Origin: Candidatus Aerophobetes bacterium Ae_b3a | GTDB taxonomy: Bacteria; Aerophobota; Aerophobia; Aerophobales; AE-B3A | Length of the DNA: 60,878 nucleotides | Assembly: GCA_005223095.1 (NCBI GenBank) | Contig: NJBQ01000004.1 | Coordinates: 1-60,878 of the forward strand | Direction: 5' to 3' | Shown here: in pieces, positions 34,694 through 43,492 of the stretch | How positions within the stretch are numbered: the first letter of the stretch is position 1 | Layout of the letters: every line of letters begins with the position of its first letter | Translations under genes and position numbers: made by a program | Notes under the pieces: model-generated | What the model saw: only the letters and a program-made list of their open reading frames with translations | Told to the model about the DNA's origin: nothing | The model's database searches: none

Positions 34694-36394
34694 ATGGCGC
34701 GTTGGTCTGTAAAAAGTAAACACAAGAGAAGAGTTGTCCTGGTCCTGCCCGGATTTAATCAGGGCAGGGGAAAGAGAGGTGCCTGGTTTGCCTGGACCGA
34801 AAAAACAGAGAATTTCTTCCGCAGATTTTCGCACGGCTGGTACACCCTAAAATACGATATTTTCTCTCCAGAAAATGAGTTTCCTCTTTCTGAGGGAGAA
34901 TTACAGCATCTGACTGAAGAGATTAGTTCGAGCGAGCAGGCCTATACTTCTCTTCTTCATTTCCAGGAAGTTATGGGTGGGATGGGTAGAAGCTTAAGAA
35001 AGAGAGGTATTCGGGGTCTCTTCCTCTATTTGATGATGGTCTTATCGGTTAAGCAGTTTTGGATTATTATTCTCCTTTGGCCGCAGACTTTTCTGACTAA
35101 TTTCATAAATTATTTTCGCTGGAGGACAGTAAGACGAACGAGCAGTATTGTTTCTTCCTTCTGGCAAAGAGGAGATGACCCAGAACTAGTAGAAGTCTTA
35201 ACTGAAGCAAAAGAGCTCTATGCTAGGCTGGATAATGACTCTTCCCGGGCTGAGCCTCTGCGTAAGTATCAGTATTTGCGAGACTATTTTAAGGAGAGAC
35301 GGCGGGAAGAGGAAAAAAAAGAGAAAGCAAGCTCTTATGAGCTAGTGGAGCAAGCTTACCGGGATATTATCTCTCAGCTTACCGGTGATAGCTTTCTCTT
35401 AAAAATAGTTCCCAAGACAACGCGGGAAAGGATAGTTAACTTTTTTCATGTCACCGAGCAGTTTCCTTACCCTGATAATATCTTTGCTGTAAGAAATCTT
35501 TTTCGGGATTTATCTTTGCCCACCCCCATTCCTCAGAGCGAAGTAATAGGGAGAGATACAAAAGTGGAAGGTAACAATTTAGAGATGTTTCTCCTTCGCA
35601 CTAAAGCGGGAGAAGGTATAGTGATTCCTTGTCCGTCAGAGAATGTTCTTTCTCTCATCTTTCGGGCGGAGACTTTTGAGAATATCCAGAGGAAGAATCT
35701 TCCTCTGGAGGCAGTGCTCTATGTAGGCCGAGAAGAAGAAAAGAAAGCTTTACTCGATTTTGATCCCCTCAAGACAGAAGAATTGAACACACGAGGGATG
35801 GAAAAAACAGGGATACGCATCCACAATGCTCTTTTAGATACTTTCCGACAGGAAGAATCTCTTACAAGTTACTATTTTAGAGAGTTACCAGCTGTTTACA
35901 GTAAACAAAGATGGAGGCATCCTCTTTATCTGTGGGGTAATCTGGTACATCTGGGCTTTCCCTGGCTTTTCATATCACATGGTATTCCTGCCTTTGCAGT
36001 GGTAGCCTGCACCTGGATTTTCTGGGATTATTTGTGGAATTCGCAAGACCAGGTCAGATGGCGAGATTATTTCGACAATCTCCTGGAAGGAATAGATAAG
36101 GCTTACCATAATATGAACTTAAAAATAATGGTTCATTCGGGCTTGGGAGAGGTTAATGCTGCCATCAAGGTAACTGGCCCGGCCAGCTATCGAGATGTTT
36201 TGGAAAAAATCGAAGAATATCATTTCCCTAGAAAATTCAGGGATATGGTCCTACTTAACGCTATCACTCAAGAGACCACTCAGCTTAAGGATTTTCAGAA
36301 AGAGGCTAATGATTTTACCACTCTGCCTATCCCCGCTTTTTGTTATGAGGAAAACAAAAATAACATTGAGTCTTTAGGAGAATTCTCAGGTTAG
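34694..36394 (+). CDS. Membrane protein of unknown function, 566 residues
   Basis: The N-terminus is basic (KSKHKRRVVLVLPGFNQG). Hydrophobic segments lie at ~108-140 (GLFLYLMMVL, FWIIILLWPQTFLTNFI) and ~410-445 (YLWGNLVHLGFPWLFISHG, IPAFAVVACTWIFWDYLW). The ~260 residues between are polar, with VEVLTEAKELYARLDN and the helical RREEEKKEKASSY. No family recognised. ATG at 34694 has a G-rich site upstream. It follows the SPFH-like protein gene after a repeat, and its end meets the tail of the radical SAM gene on the other strand (9-base overlap). It is probably the last member of the four-gene cluster. Confidence 0.75.
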   Translation: MARWSVKSKHKRRVVLVLPGFNQGRGKRGAWFAWTEKTENFFRRFSHGWYTLKYDIFSPENEFPLSEGELQHLTEEISSSEQAYTSLLHFQEVMGGMGRSLRKRGIRGLFLYLMMVLSVKQFWIIILLWPQTFLTNFINYFRWRTVRRTSSIVSSFWQRGDDPELVEVLTEAKELYARLDNDSSRAEPLRKYQYLRDYFKERRREEEKKEKASSYELVEQAYRDIISQLTGDSFLLKIVPKTTRERIVNFFHVTEQFPYPDNIFAVRNLFRDLSLPTPIPQSEVIGRDTKVEGNNLEMFLLRTKAGEGIVIPCPSENVLSLIFRAETFENIQRKNLPLEAVLYVGREEEKKALLDFDPLKTEELNTRGMEKTGIRIHNALLDTFRQEESLTSYYFRELPAVYSKQRWRHPLYLWGNLVHLGFPWLFISHGIPAFAVVACTWIFWDYLWNSQDQVRWRDYFDNLLEGIDKAYHNMNLKIMVHSGLGEVNAAIKVTGPASYRDVLEKIEEYHFPRKFRDMVLLNAITQETTQLKDFQKEANDFTTLPIPAFCYEENKNNIESLGEFSG

Positions 36395-37825
36395 GCTTTG
36401 GCTTAAAGTTGGGCGTTTGGTATCTTTGGTCTTTTCTAATTGAAGAAAAGCTTTGTGGTTATTAATGCAACCTGGATCGGGTGCTTTTAAATCACCAAAG
36501 TAAGCGTAAGCTCTGGCCCGACAACCTCCACAGGCTGCTCTATGCTCACATATTCCGCAGTGCTCCTTCAGGTCTTCACGACTGCGAAGTTCTTCCAGGA
36601 CACTGGAATTATTCCAGATTTCTTTAAAAGTTTGCTTTTTTAGGTCACCTACCTCTATGGGCATATACACGCAAGGAGTGACTATTCCGTCCGGTTGAAT
36701 GGCGCAGTAGGCTCTTCCTACTCCGCACCCTCCTATAAACTCAGCTAGAAGGCGGGTCTTATCCCCTTTGCTCATACTATAGTGACTGCTAGCAGTGAAC
36801 TCTCCCTGGCTCTTATTCATGCAGACCCGTGCATACTGAGGGCAGCTAGTGAGAGTAGCTGTTCCTTTCTTAAGATAATATTCATAGAGGGTGTTTAACA
36901 TTTTTTCTCGCATAGAGGGAGTTAAGTCTAAACCAATTAAGTTCTTTCCTTCTCCCACCGGGATGAAATTGAAGGCAAAAAATTTGTCCGTTCTCAAACT
37001 AATGCTGAATTCTATCAAATCTTCTAGTTCATTAAAATTCATCTTGGTAATAGTAGAGGCTAAGCCTACTTGATAGGCTTTCTGGGCCACGGCCTTTTTG
37101 ATTCCTCTTACTGCTTTTTTCCAGGCTCCCGGGATTCCTCTAAACCCATCATGTTTTTCCGGATGAACACTATCTAAACTTATCTCTACATAATCTACTC
37201 CCACCGTCGCCATTCTTCTTGCCACTTCCTCAGTAATTAAAGTTCCGTTGGTAGCTATAGACACATACATATTTTCTTTTTTTACTTTTTCGATCGCCGG
37301 CCAGAGGTCCTTATCCATCAGAGGCTCTCCTCCCGAAAAAGCAATGATGAAAACCTCCTCTTTTGCTAATTGGTTAATAATATCTATTCTTTTAGATAAA
37401 GGGAGTTCTTGGGGTAGTTTCTTACCGGCGTTTTGATAGCAATGCTTACATTTTAAATTACAGATATTAGTAAAGTCCCAGACTACTACAGGAGGAGCAA
37501 CAAACTTTTGCGGATAGGTTAAGCCATAATGAGCCACCGACCTCATAGTAAGGGATACTGCTTTTTGTATTGCAGGACTGTTGAGTTCCTTTTTTACCTC
37601 TTCTTTAGTCTGCTTGAAGAGAATTCTGCCTGATTCGAAAAAAAGATAAAAGGGAAATATCTCTAATTTTTCAAGGAGTGACAGATGGTCATCTTCATTA
37701 GTGTAAAGAGAGAAGATGCCTTCAAGAGCACTCCTACCATTTTTATTCTTTCGAGCAAATAGGCTGAAGGCACAACGATTTATCTCATTCTTCAAAAAGA
37801 ATCTTATCAGATAAGTTATATCCAT
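36386..37825 (-). CDS. Radical SAM/SPASM protein
   Basis: 479 residues. The N-terminal ~110 residues are a helical leader domain. TNICNLKCKHCYQN at ~120 holds the CxxxCxxC of the radical SAM core, followed by IAFSGGEPLMDKDL and ATNGTLITEEVARRM. CGVGRAYCAIQPDG, then HCGICEHRAACGGCRARAYA, are SPASM cysteines for extra 4Fe-4S clusters. Such enzymes modify peptides or proteins, or act in heme d1/cofactor synthesis. No peptide substrate is evident nearby. AGGAGGGA precedes the ATG. Confidence 0.9.
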   Translation of the reverse strand: MDITYLIRFFLKNEINRCAFSLFARKNKNGRSALEGIFSLYTNEDDHLSLLEKLEIFPFYLFFESGRILFKQTKEEVKKELNSPAIQKAVSLTMRSVAHYGLTYPQKFVAPPVVVWDFTNICNLKCKHCYQNAGKKLPQELPLSKRIDIINQLAKEEVFIIAFSGGEPLMDKDLWPAIEKVKKENMYVSIATNGTLITEEVARRMATVGVDYVEISLDSVHPEKHDGFRGIPGAWKKAVRGIKKAVAQKAYQVGLASTITKMNFNELEDLIEFSISLRTDKFFAFNFIPVGEGKNLIGLDLTPSMREKMLNTLYEYYLKKGTATLTSCPQYARVCMNKSQGEFTASSHYSMSKGDKTRLLAEFIGGCGVGRAYCAIQPDGIVTPCVYMPIEVGDLKKQTFKEIWNNSSVLEELRSREDLKEHCGICEHRAACGGCRARAYAYFGDLKAPDPGCINNHKAFLQLEKTKDTKRPTLSQSLT

Positions 37826-37899
37826 TCCATCCCTCCTGATTTGTGACTATTCAGTTCTATCATCTTCCACCGAGAGCACTAGAAATCAAAGTAGTGATT

Positions 37900-37985
37900 G
37901 GTGAATCGCAAAGGGACTAAACGGTTATAGGGTTTGATTGACAATTCACGATTCACGAAATACAATTCACCAATTATAGGAATTT
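37900..37985. repeat. Word repeat island
   Basis: Contains gtgaatcgcaaag, gacaattcacgattcacg and caattcaccaattatagg, shared with 45400-45480 and 195-300. It separates the SPASM gene from the ArsR gene. Confidence 0.55.
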
Positions 37986-38047
37986 CCTAGGGTTTTCCCT
38001 TTTGACTTGTCTTTGCGTACTCTGTGGTTTTTGCCGTGAGTAGTCAC

Positions 38048-38386
38048 CTACTTTTTTTGAAGTTTCAGAATTCCATATAGCTCGGAAAAATCACCCATTA
38101 ATTCTGCTAGCCTTTTCTTATTTAGTTTGTATCTTACCCATTGAGCTTTTTTGAACTGTTCGACCAAACCAAAATTGAGCAAGAGTCCTAGATGATAGGA
38201 GATTGTGGGTTGCGAGAGGCTCAGGTTTTTGCTAAGAAAATTTACGCACTTTTCCTCATTGGCGATTATCTTTAATATCTGCAATCTCACTTTACTTCCC
38301 AGTATGCCAAAAGTTTTAGCAACATCTATCTTTTCCTTTTCCATTGTAGTCTTTTTACCCACTTCTTTTTTTTCTTGATTTTTCAT
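38048..38386 (-). CDS. ArsR-family winged-helix regulator
   Basis: 112 residues. The winged helix spans ~25-100: FGILGSKVRLQILKIIANEE, CVNFLSKNLSLSQPTISYHLGLLLNFGLVE, and the wing RYKLNKKRL. No metal-binding CxC at helix 3 is seen, so sensing is not by the classical ArsR/SmtB site. It is read away from the trxA operon, so it probably represses itself, and possibly its divergent neighbour. GGGGGAAGA precedes the ATG. Confidence 0.88.
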   Translation of the reverse strand: MKNQEKKEVGKKTTMEKEKIDVAKTFGILGSKVRLQILKIIANEEKCVNFLSKNLSLSQPTISYHLGLLLNFGLVEQFKKAQWVRYKLNKKRLAELMGDFSELYGILKLQKK

Positions 38387-38409
38387 ATTAAAGTCTTCCC
38401 CCTTCTTTT

Positions 38410-38427
38410 TATCAATTTAGATTGATA
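38410..38427. promoter_or_regulatory. Palindromic operator for the ArsR-family protein
   Basis: TATCAAT TTAG ATTGATA: a perfect 7-bp inverted repeat with a 4-base centre, 24 bases upstream of the regulator start. It overlaps the likely -10 of the arsR gene (GAATAT, 17 bases from TTGATA). The form matches known ArsR-family operators. Confidence 0.6.
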
Positions 38428-38528
38428 TTCTACAAAATCAGCTTAGTTATCAAAAGTTTTCTATATAGAACATTTTCTATATTATAATACAAATTTTTAT
38501 TATGTGCAACTTTTTCTTTTTGGGCTAG

Positions 38529-38556
38529 TTGAAATTTTTGCAACTTTTGCTATAAT
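38529..38556 (+). promoter_or_regulatory. Promoter of the trxA-RACo operon
   Basis: TTGAAA (38529-38534), 16-base spacer, TATAAT (38551-38556). It lies ~195 bases before trxA, in the divergent region with the ArsR-family gene. Confidence 0.55.
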
Positions 38557-38580
38557 TGTCTATTCATAATTACCATATAG

Positions 38581-38763
38581 TAATTTGCCAAAAGGTCAAA
38601 GAAGGACATTGTAGAGCTTGACGACCTTCCAGCATTTAATTATAGTAAGATTGAAAACCATTATCAATTAGAGATAGAAGAAGAAGTAAAGGAAAACAGA
38701 TTGCAGAGAGATGATTCTTCGACTAATCAGGATAATATGAAGGAGAGAATATGTCAGAGATAA
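38581..38763 (+). other. Possible gene tail remnant before trxA
   Basis: An open frame without an ATG, GTG or TTG start reads FAKRSKKDIVELDDLPAFNY, then IENHYQLEIEEEVKENRLQR, and ends in TAA overlapping trxA. Its acidic, helical composition looks coding, but no family is recognised. It may be the end of a lost upstream gene. The rest of 38387-38580 is AT-rich promoter DNA. Confidence 0.25.
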
Positions 38764-39086
38764 TTTCTTTAAACGAACAAAGCTGGAAGGATGAGGTTAC
38801 AAATTCAGAGCTTCCTGTAATAGTTGATTTTTGGGCTGAGTGGTGTGCTCCCTGCCGTATGATGGCACCAGTATTAGAAGAGATTAGCAAGGAATATGAG
38901 GGAAAGATTAAAGTGGGAAAACTAAATGTTGATGAAAACTCTACCGTTGCTGGAGAATATCGTATTATGGGAATTCCTACTCTTTTGTTTTTCCGCAGCG
39001 GGAAGCTGGTTGATAGGGTAGTGGGGGTAGTCCCCAAAAAGGCTTTACAGGACAAAATAGAGACGATATTGAAGGAAGAGGTTTAG
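38751..39086 (+). CDS. trxA: Thioredoxin
   Basis: 111 residues, thioredoxin fold. FWAEWCAPCRMMAPVLEEI holds the redox-active WCAPC (cysteines 32 and 35), and YRIMGIPTLLFF has the cis-proline. It reduces protein disulfides in the cytoplasm. It opens an operon with queF and the corrinoid-activation genes, which suggests a redox support role. AAGGAG precedes the ATG. Confidence 0.96.
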   Translation: MSEIISLNEQSWKDEVTNSELPVIVDFWAEWCAPCRMMAPVLEEISKEYEGKIKVGKLNVDENSTVAGEYRIMGIPTLLFFRSGKLVDRVVGVVPKKALQDKIETILKEEV

Positions 39087-39107
39087 ACGTTGAAGGATGA
39101 AGGTAAG

Positions 39108-39548
39108 ATGAAATACGAAAACCGAATCTCCTCTGAACTTGAAGCAAAAGCAAGGAAAGCAGTGGGGAAGACTTTCGACCCTTCTGTTATTGATCGCTCT
39201 ATCCTTGAAACCTTTCCTTACCAGTATCATTATCGCCCTATCCATATGGAGCATGCTACCGACGAATTCACCTGCGTTTGTCCTTTTTCTGGACTTCCGG
39301 ATCAGGCCACCCTTACCGTCAAGTATATACCTGGTGAATTGTGCATAGAATTAAAATCTTTAAAGTACTATTTTTACTCCTTCCGTCAGGTGAAAATATT
39401 CCACGAGCACGTAGTCAATAAAATTCTGGAGGATTTGGTAGCTGTACTGGATCCTGTAGAGATGACTATTGAGGCCAAATTCGCTCTTAGGGGAGGCATA
39501 GCTAGTACAGCTATCGCTACCTATAAGAAAGAAGAGAAAAAAGGGTAG
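39108..39548 (+). CDS. queF: QueF, 7-cyano-7-deazaguanine reductase
   Basis: ~146 residues, single-domain QueF. TDEFTCVCPFSGLPDQATLT contains the catalytic Cys (in CPFSG) and Asp (PDQA), and IELKSLKYYFYSFRQVKIFHE is the NADPH-binding ELKSLK block. It reduces preQ0 to preQ1 in queuosine synthesis. ATG at 39108 has GAAGG upstream; TTG at 39090 is also possible. It sits 3-20 bases after trxA. No other queuosine genes are nearby. Confidence 0.9.
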   Translation: MKYENRISSELEAKARKAVGKTFDPSVIDRSILETFPYQYHYRPIHMEHATDEFTCVCPFSGLPDQATLTVKYIPGELCIELKSLKYYFYSFRQVKIFHEHVVNKILEDLVAVLDPVEMTIEAKFALRGGIASTAIATYKKEEKKG

Positions 39549-39585
39549 GGAGAGATAGTGTGACCCAAGCTGGAAGGAGAAAAAG

Positions 39586-40353
39586 ATGAGAACAATAGTT
39601 TCTACGGGAAGAGGTGGAACAGGAAAAACTACTTTTATTGCTTTATTGACCAAATATTGGATAAAGAAGAAATCTTTGCTCCTTGTGGATACGGACCCTG
39701 ACGAGAATTTGGCAGAGATGGTAGGAATAGACTTGCAAAAAGAAGGAATAAAAACTATCTCAGACATACTCTTTGATATCCAGAAGGGAAAAGTAGATGA
39801 GGAGTTAAAATCATTGCCTAGGCCAGTTCAAATTGAATATATGTTTCATCTTTGCTTGTATGAAGGAGATGGCTTTGATTTATTTTCCTTAGGAGCAAAA
39901 TGGACAGAAGGGTGTTATTGCCAGCCGAATAATATTCTGAAGTCGATTATTCCCAAATTATCAAAGAACTATGACTGTACTCTCATCGACTCACCAGCGG
40001 GTTTGGAACATCTAAATAGAAGAATAATGTCGGAGATAGATAGTATAGTTGCCATAGTTGATCCATCAAAAAAATCTTTCCATAATGTGAGAAGGTCCTT
40101 GGGAGTTGTCAGAGAAATCGGAATCAAATTCAAGGATTTCTATATTGTTTCCAATTATAAATTCTCTGATAGTCTAGAAGAATCAATCAAAAAACTGGGA
40201 TTGAAATATATAGGCAAGATGGATTATGATGATAATGTTGAAGGATATATTTTAGAGGGAAAATCTTTACTTGGTCTACCAGAGGATTCCCCTGCCTTTC
40301 TTTCTGTTAAGAAGATCATAGAGGATTGGGAGACTCAGGAGAACCAGGTTTAA
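39586..40353 (+). CDS. CooC-type MinD/ParA-family ATPase
   Basis: 255 residues, deviant Walker A GRGGTGKTT at ~8-16, LLVDTDPDENLAEMVG for the CooC/MinD Asp region, TLIDSPAGLEHLNRR as Walker B. CYCQPNN may be the CxC that binds metal at the dimer interface in CooC. CooC loads nickel into CO dehydrogenase; homologues accompany acetyl-CoA synthase genes. It precedes the RACo-like protein gene. The CO dehydrogenase itself is not in the window. Confidence 0.85.
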   Translation: MRTIVSTGRGGTGKTTFIALLTKYWIKKKSLLLVDTDPDENLAEMVGIDLQKEGIKTISDILFDIQKGKVDEELKSLPRPVQIEYMFHLCLYEGDGFDLFSLGAKWTEGCYCQPNNILKSIIPKLSKNYDCTLIDSPAGLEHLNRRIMSEIDSIVAIVDPSKKSFHNVRRSLGVVREIGIKFKDFYIVSNYKFSDSLEESIKKLGLKYIGKMDYDDNVEGYILEGKSLLGLPEDSPAFLSVKKIIEDWETQENQV

Positions 40354-40384
40354 GAAGGGATAAACATAGACTAAGGAAGGCTAT

Positions 40385-42346
40385 ATGAAGAAAAAGGTCA
40401 AGGTGATCTTCTATCCCAAAGAAAAGATAGTTGAAGTAGACAAGGGAACGAATCTATGGGAAGCAGCTAATCAGGCAGGAGTACACATTAACAGTGTCTG
40501 TGGAGGAGATGGGATTTGTGGAAAGTGTCGCCTTATTTTAAAGAAGGGAGCGGTGCAGACAAAATCTACCACCCTGCTAACTAGAGATGAAGTTAAAAAA
40601 GGTTATATTCTTGCCTGCCAGACTAGGGTAGAAGAAGATGTGATAGTAGAGGTTCCTGTCGAATCGAGGCAGAAAAAAAGGAAAATATTGGTGGATAAAG
40701 ATGCTGGTCGTTTTCGAGCCCTTCATCCTTCTCTTAAGGAAAAGGTTCCTTTCAAATACAAACCTTTAGTGCAAAAAATGTATCTGGCACTGGCTCGACC
40801 CTCTATTCATGATAATCTGTCTGACCATGTGCGCCTTTATCGCTATATCCAGCGAAAAAAGAAGATTCCTGTAATGCAGAGTGGTCTTAAGGTAATACGT
40901 TCTTTACCAGAGCTCTTGCGAAAAAATGACTGGAAAATAACAGTAACTCTGGGGATGAGGGGAGGAACAATAGAGGTTATTCAGTTGGAAGGAGGAGATA
41001 CCACAGGGGAAAATTATGCTGTAGTAATTGATGTTGGAACTTCTACAGTGGTAGCTCATCTGATAGACTTAAATACCTGTGAGACTATAGACGCTGAGGC
41101 TACCTATAATTCCCAAAAGGTTTATGGTGAGGAAGTTACCCGACGGATAATTTATGCCGAGCAGAACAGATTAGATAAGTTAAGGGAGGTCGTAGTTAGT
41201 GATATAAACAATCTTATTACTGCCCTGGTTACTAGAAGCAAAGTAAGATTAAATGATATTATGGCCATTCTCTGTGCTGGAAATACCGCTATGGTCCATT
41301 TTCTTCTAGGATTCAATCCTTCCCGGATAAGGAAAGAACCTTATATTCCCGTTTGTATTTCTCCTCCTCCTATTAGAGCTGTCGAAATAGGAGTAAAGGT
41401 TAATCCACGTGGTCTTCTTTATTGTCTTCCCAGTATAGCTAGTTGGGTAGGGGCAGACATTACGGCTGGTATTCTAGCTACAGGTCTTTACCGGGCCAAG
41501 GATTTGACTATGCTTATAGATATAGGGACAAATGGGGAGATTGTTATTGGCAACAGGGAGTGGATGGTTTGTTGTTCTGCTTCTGCTGGTCCGGCCTTTG
41601 AGGGAAGTGGGGTAAAGTGTGGAATGAGGGCAGCTGAGGGAGCCATAGAGAAGGTGAGTATTAGGTCAGGAAAGGATATTAAATATACCACTATAGGTGA
41701 TAGCAGACCGATGGGAATATGTGGCTCGGGATTGATTGATCTCATAGCTGAGTTGTTTACCGCTGGTTTTATTGATAGGTCGGGAAGGCTGGACCTTTCT
41801 AGAGATAAGAGAATTAGAGAAAGAGATGGAGAGGCAGAATTTGTTTTGGTTCCTGCTCAGCATTCAGCAACAGGAGAGGACATAGTAATTACCCAGCCGG
41901 ATATTGATAGTTTGGTCAGGGCGAAAGCGGCTATTTTTGCCGCGGTAAATATACTGATTGGCTCACTTAATTTAGAATTCGAGGATATAAGAATAATATA
42001 TTTGGCCGGGGGGTTCGGAAATTACCTTGACAGAAAGAAAGCTCTTACTATAGGCCTCATACCAGATTTGCCTTTAGAGAGAATTCAGTTTGTGGGAAAC
42101 ACCTCTATTATGGGAGCAAAGATAGCTATGCTCTCACAGGAGGCTTTAGAGACATGCTATGAAATCAGTCGAAAAATAACTTATTATGACCTTATCACTC
42201 ATTCTAATTATATGGATGAATTCATGTCAGCTAAATTTTTACCTCATACTGACCTGGATAAGTTTCCTGATGTATCGGTTCTAAAGATCGGTAGTGTCAA
42301 GAATTGTATGATGAATATGAAAAATAAAAATCTAGGAGGAGATTAA
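40385..42346 (+). CDS. RACo/AcsV-type corrinoid activation protein
   Basis: 653 residues. The N-terminal ~90 residues are a 2Fe-2S ferredoxin (NSVCGGDGICGKCRLIL, then LACQTRV). The C-terminal part (~210-640) is the DUF4445 ASKHA ATPase domain: YAVVIDVGTSTVVAHLIDL, TMLIDIGTNGEIVIGN, YLAGGFGNYLDRKKALTIGL. RACo uses ATP to re-reduce the cobalt of the corrinoid-FeS protein in the Wood-Ljungdahl pathway; close relatives serve methyltransferases. Located 31 bases after the CooC-type gene. The family is sure; the target corrinoid protein is not known. Confidence 0.92.
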   Translation: MKKKVKVIFYPKEKIVEVDKGTNLWEAANQAGVHINSVCGGDGICGKCRLILKKGAVQTKSTTLLTRDEVKKGYILACQTRVEEDVIVEVPVESRQKKRKILVDKDAGRFRALHPSLKEKVPFKYKPLVQKMYLALARPSIHDNLSDHVRLYRYIQRKKKIPVMQSGLKVIRSLPELLRKNDWKITVTLGMRGGTIEVIQLEGGDTTGENYAVVIDVGTSTVVAHLIDLNTCETIDAEATYNSQKVYGEEVTRRIIYAEQNRLDKLREVVVSDINNLITALVTRSKVRLNDIMAILCAGNTAMVHFLLGFNPSRIRKEPYIPVCISPPPIRAVEIGVKVNPRGLLYCLPSIASWVGADITAGILATGLYRAKDLTMLIDIGTNGEIVIGNREWMVCCSASAGPAFEGSGVKCGMRAAEGAIEKVSIRSGKDIKYTTIGDSRPMGICGSGLIDLIAELFTAGFIDRSGRLDLSRDKRIRERDGEAEFVLVPAQHSATGEDIVITQPDIDSLVRAKAAIFAAVNILIGSLNLEFEDIRIIYLAGGFGNYLDRKKALTIGLIPDLPLERIQFVGNTSIMGAKIAMLSQEALETCYEISRKITYYDLITHSNYMDEFMSAKFLPHTDLDKFPDVSVLKIGSVKNCMMNMKNKNLGGD

Positions 42347-42348
42347 GA

Positions 42349-43458
42349 GTGAGAAGCAAGGTCTATTTTAGCAGAGCAAGAGCTCAATCCGGAGAGGCCA
42401 GTCTTTTAAATAAGACAGGCAAGCTTTTTAAAGAAGCAGGTTTCGATAAGATTATGAAAGAGGATGACCTGGTAGCCATTAAGCTTCATTTTGGCGAGGG
42501 AGGTAATACCAGGTTTATTAGACCTATTTATATAAGGGAAGTCGTGGAGCAAGTTAAGAAAATGAAGGCCAAGCCATTCCTGACCGATGCCAATACTCTT
42601 TATCGAGGGACGAGGAAGAATGCTGTAGACCATTTGAATACAGCTATTGGTAATGGTTTTTCCTATGCTACAATTGGTGCACCGATTATTATTGCTGATG
42701 GACTCAAAGGGAAGAGTTTTAGCGAAGTGAGAATTGACAAAAAGCATATCAAGAGTGCAAAAATAAGCAATGAAATTTATTATGCTGATGCTCTCATTGC
42801 GGTAACTCACTTCAAAGGACATGAGGGGACAGGCATGGCAGGTTCAATGAAGAATTTGGGTATGGGGGCGGCTAGCCCCGCCGGCAAACAAGTACAGCAT
42901 GCCGGCGTGCTTCCTTCCGTAAATAAAAACGTATGCATAGGATGTGCCAAATGTAAAAAATGGTGTCCGGCAGAGGCTATAACCATAGAGAACAAAAAGT
43001 CATTTATACATTCTGAGAAATGTATAGGCTGCATGGAATGTGTCACCGTCTGCCCAACTGGTGCTATTTCTATTATGTGGGATGAGTCCACCAGGAATCT
43101 ACAGGAGAAGATGGTTGAATATGCCTATGCAGTTTTAGAAAATAAGCAGGATAAAGCTGGTTTCTTTAGCTTCGTAATGGATGTTACACCAGATTGTGAC
43201 TGTTGTAACTGGAGTGATGTAAGTATAGTGCCTGATATTGGCATTCTGGCATCCAGGGACCCTGTGGCAATTGAACAGGCTTCATTCGATCTGGTGAATG
43301 CTCAGGAAGGATTAAAAGGTACAGCTTTGAAGAATGCATTTTCATCAGGAAAAGATAAGTTCAGGGCCTTACATCCCGAAGTAGAGGGCTACTTGCAGAT
43401 TGATTATGCGGAAAGGTTGGGTTTGGGGAGCAAAAGATATGATCTGGTGGAAATTTGA
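42349..43458 (+). CDS. DUF362-ferredoxin protein
   Basis: 369 residues. The DUF362 domain spans ~1-180 and ~230-360 (AIKLHFGEGGNTRFI, ALIAVTHFKGHEGTGMAGSM). A two-cluster ferredoxin insert lies at ~190-245: CIGCAKCKKWCPAEA and CIGCMECVTVCPTGA. DUF362 proteins accompany many anaerobic and corrinoid pathways and probably move electrons; the exact role is unknown. The GTG start lies 2 bases after the RACo stop, so the two are coupled. Confidence 0.88.
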   Translation: MRSKVYFSRARAQSGEASLLNKTGKLFKEAGFDKIMKEDDLVAIKLHFGEGGNTRFIRPIYIREVVEQVKKMKAKPFLTDANTLYRGTRKNAVDHLNTAIGNGFSYATIGAPIIIADGLKGKSFSEVRIDKKHIKSAKISNEIYYADALIAVTHFKGHEGTGMAGSMKNLGMGAASPAGKQVQHAGVLPSVNKNVCIGCAKCKKWCPAEAITIENKKSFIHSEKCIGCMECVTVCPTGAISIMWDESTRNLQEKMVEYAYAVLENKQDKAGFFSFVMDVTPDCDCCNWSDVSIVPDIGILASRDPVAIEQASFDLVNAQEGLKGTALKNAFSSGKDKFRALHPEVEGYLQIDYAERLGLGSKRYDLVEI

Positions 43459-43492
43459 TTAGTTCATTGGCCTATGAACAAGGTGATAGACT

